DNA from: Erysipelothrix tonsillarum DSM 14972
GTDB lineage: Bacteria; Bacillota_I; Bacilli_A; Erysipelotrichales; Erysipelotrichaceae
Length of the DNA: 64,000 nt
Assembly (NCBI RefSeq): GCF_000373785.1
Contig: NZ_KB892377.1
Span: forward strand, 646,934 to 710,933
Direction of reading: 5' to 3'
Positions 60,792 to 64,000 of this stretch are shown in pieces (the first letter of the stretch is position 1; each line of letters begins with the position of its first letter). Made by a program: the position numbers and the translations under genes. Under the pieces are notes generated by a model, which saw only the letters and a program-made list of their open reading frames with translations, had not been told where the DNA came from and made no database searches.

Positions 60792-61562
60792 ATGAAAAAC
60801 AATGAAATATTCTATTTTGATGTAGATGGAACACTTTTGGATAATACCACACATACAGTTCCTCAAAGCACAATCGATGCTCTGTATCAATTAAAATCGA
60901 AAGGATACTTAGTCGCTCTGTGTACGGGAAGAAGTTTATTAGGTGTGCATGAAGCTGGTGTTGATGATATCTTCCCTTGGGATGGTTATGTTTTATCCAA
61001 TGGATCGCTCATTTTAGATTCGGAACAAAATATCATTTCTGAGGTATATTTCGAACCGGAATTTATACATGAATTAATCCGTGTAAATCAAGGTCCGTTG
61101 CTCCTTGAGGGTGATGAAAACACACTTACCAGTAAAGCAAATGATCGCTTATTGGCATCCCTTAAACATTTTGGCATACCAACAATGTATCCGGTAGTCC
61201 CTTATCAAAACCAAAAAATATATAATTTAATCAGTTATGATATCGACACATTATCGAAAGATGACTATAATAGACTTATCGGTGATAAAAAAACCGCTTT
61301 TGATCAATTAGGCAACCTTGAGGTTATTCCCTCACAAGGTGGAAAATACAACGGATTAATGACATTGAATAATCATCTAAACGTTACACATTATGTCGGC
61401 TTCGGCGATGGAGATAACGATGTGGATTTTCTTAGAAATGCGAATTTCTCAGTTGCCCTTGGAAATGCATGTGAATCGGCGAAACAAGTCGCTGATTACA
61501 TTACTCGAGATGTTGATCAAGATGGTATTATGTACGCCTTAAAAAAACACGGTGTACTTTAG
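60792..61562 (+). CDS. HAD-superfamily Cof-type phosphatase
   Basis: 256 residues. Motif I FDVDGTLLDN, motif II LCTGRSLLG, and motif IV GFGDGDNDVDFLRNANFSVALGNA; a C2-type cap lies between (about 85-185). The family removes phosphate from sugar phosphates, nucleotides and cofactors; the substrate is not predictable. AAGGTG lies 5 nt before the ATG. The membrane protein gene follows by 13 nt. Confidence 0.92.
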   Translation: MKNNEIFYFDVDGTLLDNTTHTVPQSTIDALYQLKSKGYLVALCTGRSLLGVHEAGVDDIFPWDGYVLSNGSLILDSEQNIISEVYFEPEFIHELIRVNQGPLLLEGDENTLTSKANDRLLASLKHFGIPTMYPVVPYQNQKIYNLISYDIDTLSKDDYNRLIGDKKTAFDQLGNLEVIPSQGGKYNGLMTLNNHLNVTHYVGFGDGDNDVDFLRNANFSVALGNACESAKQVADYITRDVDQDGIMYALKKHGVL

Positions 61563-61575
61563 GTAGGAGCGAATT

Positions 61576-62136
61576 ATGAACTTTACAGATGAAGAATTAT
61601 TTAAAATGGATATGATTAAAGATAAACGTCGTCGTTTACTTTATTTAATCAAAGGCAAACAAGAAGGTTATCATATTCAAGAACGAGAAATGAAAATCAT
61701 GAATATTATTACAGGCCGAAATCTTTGGGTACTCTTAGGCTTTGTTATGTCCTATGGATTACTAAGACAGTCCCTTCTTGTTTCTGTCGTTGTCGCAATT
61801 GTAATTTTTATTGCTTTCTATGTTTATGAAAAGTATTTTTTCTTAAAAGAACGTAATATTATCAAAATATCAGATCAAGATTATGCAAAACTTACTTCTC
61901 TAAGCGCCTTAAAGTCTAAAAAATCAGACGTCGGTTCGTATGTTGTCGTTCCCTTACTTGTAATCCTCATACTCGTCACACGTAATATGGACGGACGCTT
62001 TACTCCCACAGAATATGATCTTGGGTTGATGTATATCGGAATTGCAGTCCTACTCGTCATAAGCATCTATTATGCAATTCAATTCCTTAAATTACGAAAA
62101 CAAATTAAAGAAGTTGAAACAAGTCAAAAACAGTAG
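61576..62136 (+). CDS. Unknown four-helix membrane protein
   Basis: 186 residues, not recognised. A basic N-terminus (DKRRRLLYLIKGKQEGYHIQ within about 15-35) precedes two helices (about 49-82), a loop with KKSDVG, and two more helices (about 118-132 and 148-168), ending in a basic, coiled tail. GGAG precedes the ATG. It follows the HAD gene closely, so they may be one transcript. Confidence 0.75.
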   Translation: MNFTDEELFKMDMIKDKRRRLLYLIKGKQEGYHIQEREMKIMNIITGRNLWVLLGFVMSYGLLRQSLLVSVVVAIVIFIAFYVYEKYFFLKERNIIKISDQDYAKLTSLSALKSKKSDVGSYVVVPLLVILILVTRNMDGRFTPTEYDLGLMYIGIAVLLVISIYYAIQFLKLRKQIKEVETSQKQ

Positions 62137-62151
62137 ATATCTACTGTTTTT
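62126..62151 (+). terminator. Terminator after the four-helix protein
   Basis: AAAAACAGTAGATATCTACTGTTTTT is a perfect 26-nt palindrome that includes the stop codon and is followed by CTTTG. It can form a hairpin with a small loop. Confidence 0.65.
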
Positions 62152-62235
62152 CTTTGAAATCTCATTGGTTATTCACTTGCCTTGTTACAGAGGTATAGGG
62201 TAAACTTAAAGTAGTTATAAAGAGAGGGTGTTTAA

Positions 62236-63138
62236 ATGAAAAAAAGAAATATATTACCAACATTTTTTATATTAATTGGACTTGGTTGTCTCGGTGGCGC
62301 TTATATTCTTAACCAAGAAGGGTATCGCCTCTATGCAGCTTTGGCGTGTGGAACATCCCTATTTTTTGTGATAATGAGCATCATTGTCATTTCGATTCAT
62401 AAGGGTCGTGATTACGATGAATTAATTGATGAAGCACCTGAATCTAAAGAGCAAAACACACAGCAAGCTTCAAGTGAACTTGAAGAAGATGAAGATTTTA
62501 TATTTGAAGATGAAGATGATGACGAAGCAATCGAAATGGATCATCCTGCTGACTTATTTGAAGAAACGAATTCAACTCGCATTTTTAATCCGACAAACTT
62601 TGATGATCCGCTTAGATCAACTCAGATAAATCCATCCAAACAAACAGATATCAAAACAGAAAAATCTGTGAACCTTCCCGAAGAAAAGACGTCTCGGATC
62701 ACGCTTACGCTTGTACGTAGTGATGAAAACCAACAAAATATTTATCAGCTACTGCATAAAATGAATGCACTTGGCTTATTAAAAGAATCTGTTGCATATA
62801 AGATGAATCAAGAACAAATCACGAATCATAAATTAACTAATAAATATATATTTGAAAACATTTTCAATGATATTCCTTCAATTAGCCTCGTTAAAGAGCG
62901 AAATCGCAAAGAAACACTTACCCACATCAAAGTGATGGCAGGCGTTTCTGATAGTGATCTTGTTCTCATAGGCTATATTCCAACTAAATACCTCGTCGAT
63001 GTACATAAATCATTTGATTCGATTTATCATATCCGCGGTAAAATAACTGGTGGTAACTTTAAGAACTGGAAATCAGATGGTAGTTGCAATCAAGGTGAAT
63101 TACCTTATATCGCTTCGATCACAATTTTTTCAAAATAA
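62236..63138 (+). CDS. Unknown membrane-anchored protein with acidic linker
   Basis: 300 residues, not recognised. Two membrane helices near the N-terminus (about 6-24 and 30-52) are followed by a strongly acidic, low-complexity linker (about 58-110, EDEDFIFEDEDDDEAIEMD and similar). The C-terminal 150 residues are folded by appearance, with a central GKITGGNFKNWKSDG loop. It would be mostly cytoplasmic if both helices are a hairpin. AGAGAGGGTG precedes the ATG. Confidence 0.75.
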   Translation: MKKRNILPTFFILIGLGCLGGAYILNQEGYRLYAALACGTSLFFVIMSIIVISIHKGRDYDELIDEAPESKEQNTQQASSELEEDEDFIFEDEDDDEAIEMDHPADLFEETNSTRIFNPTNFDDPLRSTQINPSKQTDIKTEKSVNLPEEKTSRITLTLVRSDENQQNIYQLLHKMNALGLLKESVAYKMNQEQITNHKLTNKYIFENIFNDIPSISLVKERNRKETLTHIKVMAGVSDSDLVLIGYIPTKYLVDVHKSFDSIYHIRGKITGGNFKNWKSDGSCNQGELPYIASITIFSK

Positions 63139-63160
63139 AAGAGCTTATGCTCTTTTTTTT
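63137..63160 (+). terminator. Terminator after the acidic-linker protein
   Basis: AAAAGAGC-TTAT-GCTCTTTT followed by TTTT. It overlaps the stop codon and ends transcription 32 nt before the prepilin peptidase gene. Confidence 0.85.
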
Positions 63161-63191
63161 AGGATATTTTTTTTGAGAGTTTATTTAAACA

Positions 63192-63602
63192 ATGGTGGTC
63201 ATAATCGAAACGACAAACATACTTCTTATCATAAATCTTCTACTCTTATCTTATATAGACTATAAATTGTTATGCATTCCAAACTGTTTAATCTACCTGA
63301 TTTACATTCTAAGGTTGGTTGCTTCCGTCGATATCACAACCGATAATATTGCGAGTATGATTTTATTTTCAGCGCCGTTTTATTTTTTCGAAGCAAAACG
63401 TAAAAGTATTGGTATGGGTGACGTCTTACTAATTCAAGCACTATGCTTTTATCTAGGCTTTGAAAAAAGCCTTGTAGGGCTCTATTACACCGGCATAGCA
63501 TCCGGTTGCATGTTAGTTCTCTTATTGATTCAATACGGCAACAGAACCCGTAAGTATCCCTTTGTGCCGATTATAAGTATCGGTTTTATGCTCGCACTTT
63601 AA
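63192..63602 (+). CDS. Minimal A24-family prepilin peptidase
   Basis: 136 residues with four or five helices. The two aspartate motifs of the aspartic prepilin peptidases are present: LSYIDYKLLCIPN (Asp near residue 22) and KSIGMGDVLLIQ (GxGD near residue 75). The N-terminal methylase region and zinc cysteines of full-length PilD/ComC are missing, as in archaeal and TadV-type enzymes. The ribosome site is weak (GAGAG, 15 nt upstream), so the start is uncertain. No pilin gene is near; competence or Tad-like pili are possible. Confidence 0.8.
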   Translation: MVVIIETTNILLIINLLLLSYIDYKLLCIPNCLIYLIYILRLVASVDITTDNIASMILFSAPFYFFEAKRKSIGMGDVLLIQALCFYLGFEKSLVGLYYTGIASGCMLVLLLIQYGNRTRKYPFVPIISIGFMLAL

Positions 63603-63604
63603 AA

Positions 63605-63628
63605 AAAAGACAGTAGCAACTGTCTTTT
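63605..63628. terminator. Bidirectional terminator between convergent genes
   Basis: AAAAGACAG-TAGCAA-CTGTCTTTT with A and T runs on both sides. It fills the 25 nt gap between the prepilin peptidase and the HD protein. Confidence 0.85.
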
Positions 63629-64000
63629 CACATATCCGATTCATTCATTTCATCATAAAAATTACGATAATAGTCCTTGAGTCTTTGATGTCTTACTTTC
63701 CCAATAGCCCTCGCTTTTTCTGTTTCGAGTGAATCATAAAGTTTTAATAACTTTTCATCAAAATGATCGATGGCATTACGTTCCGCATTACGATATGTAT
63801 CCAGCGAATCAATAGAAATCCGCTCCAAGTTAGGATTATATAAATTTGAACCCTTGCTTCCTGCATAATAGAACGTTCTAGCAATTCCAATAGCCCCCAT
63901 AGAATCAAGGTAATCAGCATCCGACACAATTTGAGCTGGACGAATTTTATGTTTAATTCCAAATCCACCTTTATATCCGATTTGAGATACGCCTTGAATT
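63628..64000 (-). CDS. HD-superfamily phosphohydrolase (5' part outside the window)
   Basis: The frame is open to the window edge and continues beyond; about 124 C-terminal residues are seen. QIVSDADYLDSMGAIGIARTFYYAG is the second half of the HD domain found in YedJ/YpgQ-type nucleotide phosphohydrolases, with Asp in SDADYLD as the metal ligand. The remainder is helical and charged. The first HD residues must lie upstream of the window. Confidence 0.85.
   Translation of the reverse strand, partial: IQGVSQIGYKGGFGIKHKIRPAQIVSDADYLDSMGAIGIARTFYYAGSKGSNLYNPNLERISIDSLDTYRNAERNAIDHFDEKLLKLYDSLETEKARAIGKVRHQRLKDYYRNFYDEMNESDM

Noticed and set aside
1-64000. CRISPR arrays, insertion sequences, prophage, tRNA or rRNA genes
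   Set aside because: I looked for regularly spaced repeats, transposase or integrase motifs and tRNA T-arm sequences and saw none; a dedicated scan would be needed to exclude a tRNA gene firmly.

Overview
This 64 kb window is a compact, low-GC, single-circle-style chromosomal segment of a Firmicute. Gene content and order fit the Erysipelotrichia, most likely Erysipelothrix or a close relative: a T-box-controlled thrS, PASTA kinase and phosphatase, NupNOPQ-type nucleoside transporter, and shortened versions of gene clusters known from Bacillus. The genus is my inference from gene order; no rRNA gene is present to test it. I see no tRNA, rRNA, CRISPR array, insertion sequence or prophage. Most genes lie on the minus strand in tightly packed operons with 1-8 nt start/stop overlaps.

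Layout. 1-7033: phosphate regulon in one minus-strand run, phoH-phoP-phoR-pstS-pstC-pstA-pstB-phoU, with a three-repeat Pho box in front of pstS. 7115-8927: rpsU and a DEAD-box helicase. 9097-10507 (+): a FetAB-type ABC exporter. 10582-18774 (-): a long operon thyA-dfrA-pdp-scpA-scpB-rluB-rsmE-unknown-murE-deoC, joining dTMP synthesis and deoxynucleoside salvage to chromosome condensation, ribosome modification and cell wall synthesis. 18821-21695 (-): a short SSB-like protein and a pair of M16 peptidase homologues. 21773-23221 (+): pncB. 23278-29691 (-): nucleoside ABC transporter with two BmpA lipoproteins, and a promoter, cre site and folded leader. 29924-42554 (-): thrS (T-box), pepS, glcK, pyk, pfkA, then dnaI-dnaB-coaE-mutM-polA. 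42591-49380 (-): an odd metal-binding-family lipoprotein, AI-2E family protein, mreD, mreC, radC, ftsZ, ftsA. 49583-60133: rpmB, then thiN-rpe-rsgA-prkC-prpC-rsmB-priA-gmk, and rqcH. 60087-64000: a YgjP-like peptidase, a HAD phosphatase, two unknown membrane proteins, a minimal prepilin peptidase and an HD hydrolase cut by the window edge.

Most striking observation. The phosphate-binding lipoprotein PstS (3240-4142) appears to be circularly permuted. The half that is normally C-terminal (SGT-R phosphate loop, AIGY, RPF) follows the lipobox directly. The half that is normally N-terminal (GGSTSVEP, DIGFASR, NPV, IFGGEI..W) comes second. The PstA in the same operon carries an extra extracytoplasmic domain of about 110-140 residues that looks PDZ-like. 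Several other core proteins have also lost canonical parts: FtsA lacks its actin-fold nucleotide motifs, PriA lacks exactly the four cysteines of one zinc site, ThrRS lacks the TGS domain, and a ZnuA/TroA-family lipoprotein lacks all metal-ligand histidines. Each rests on motif reading alone and needs alignment or structure prediction.
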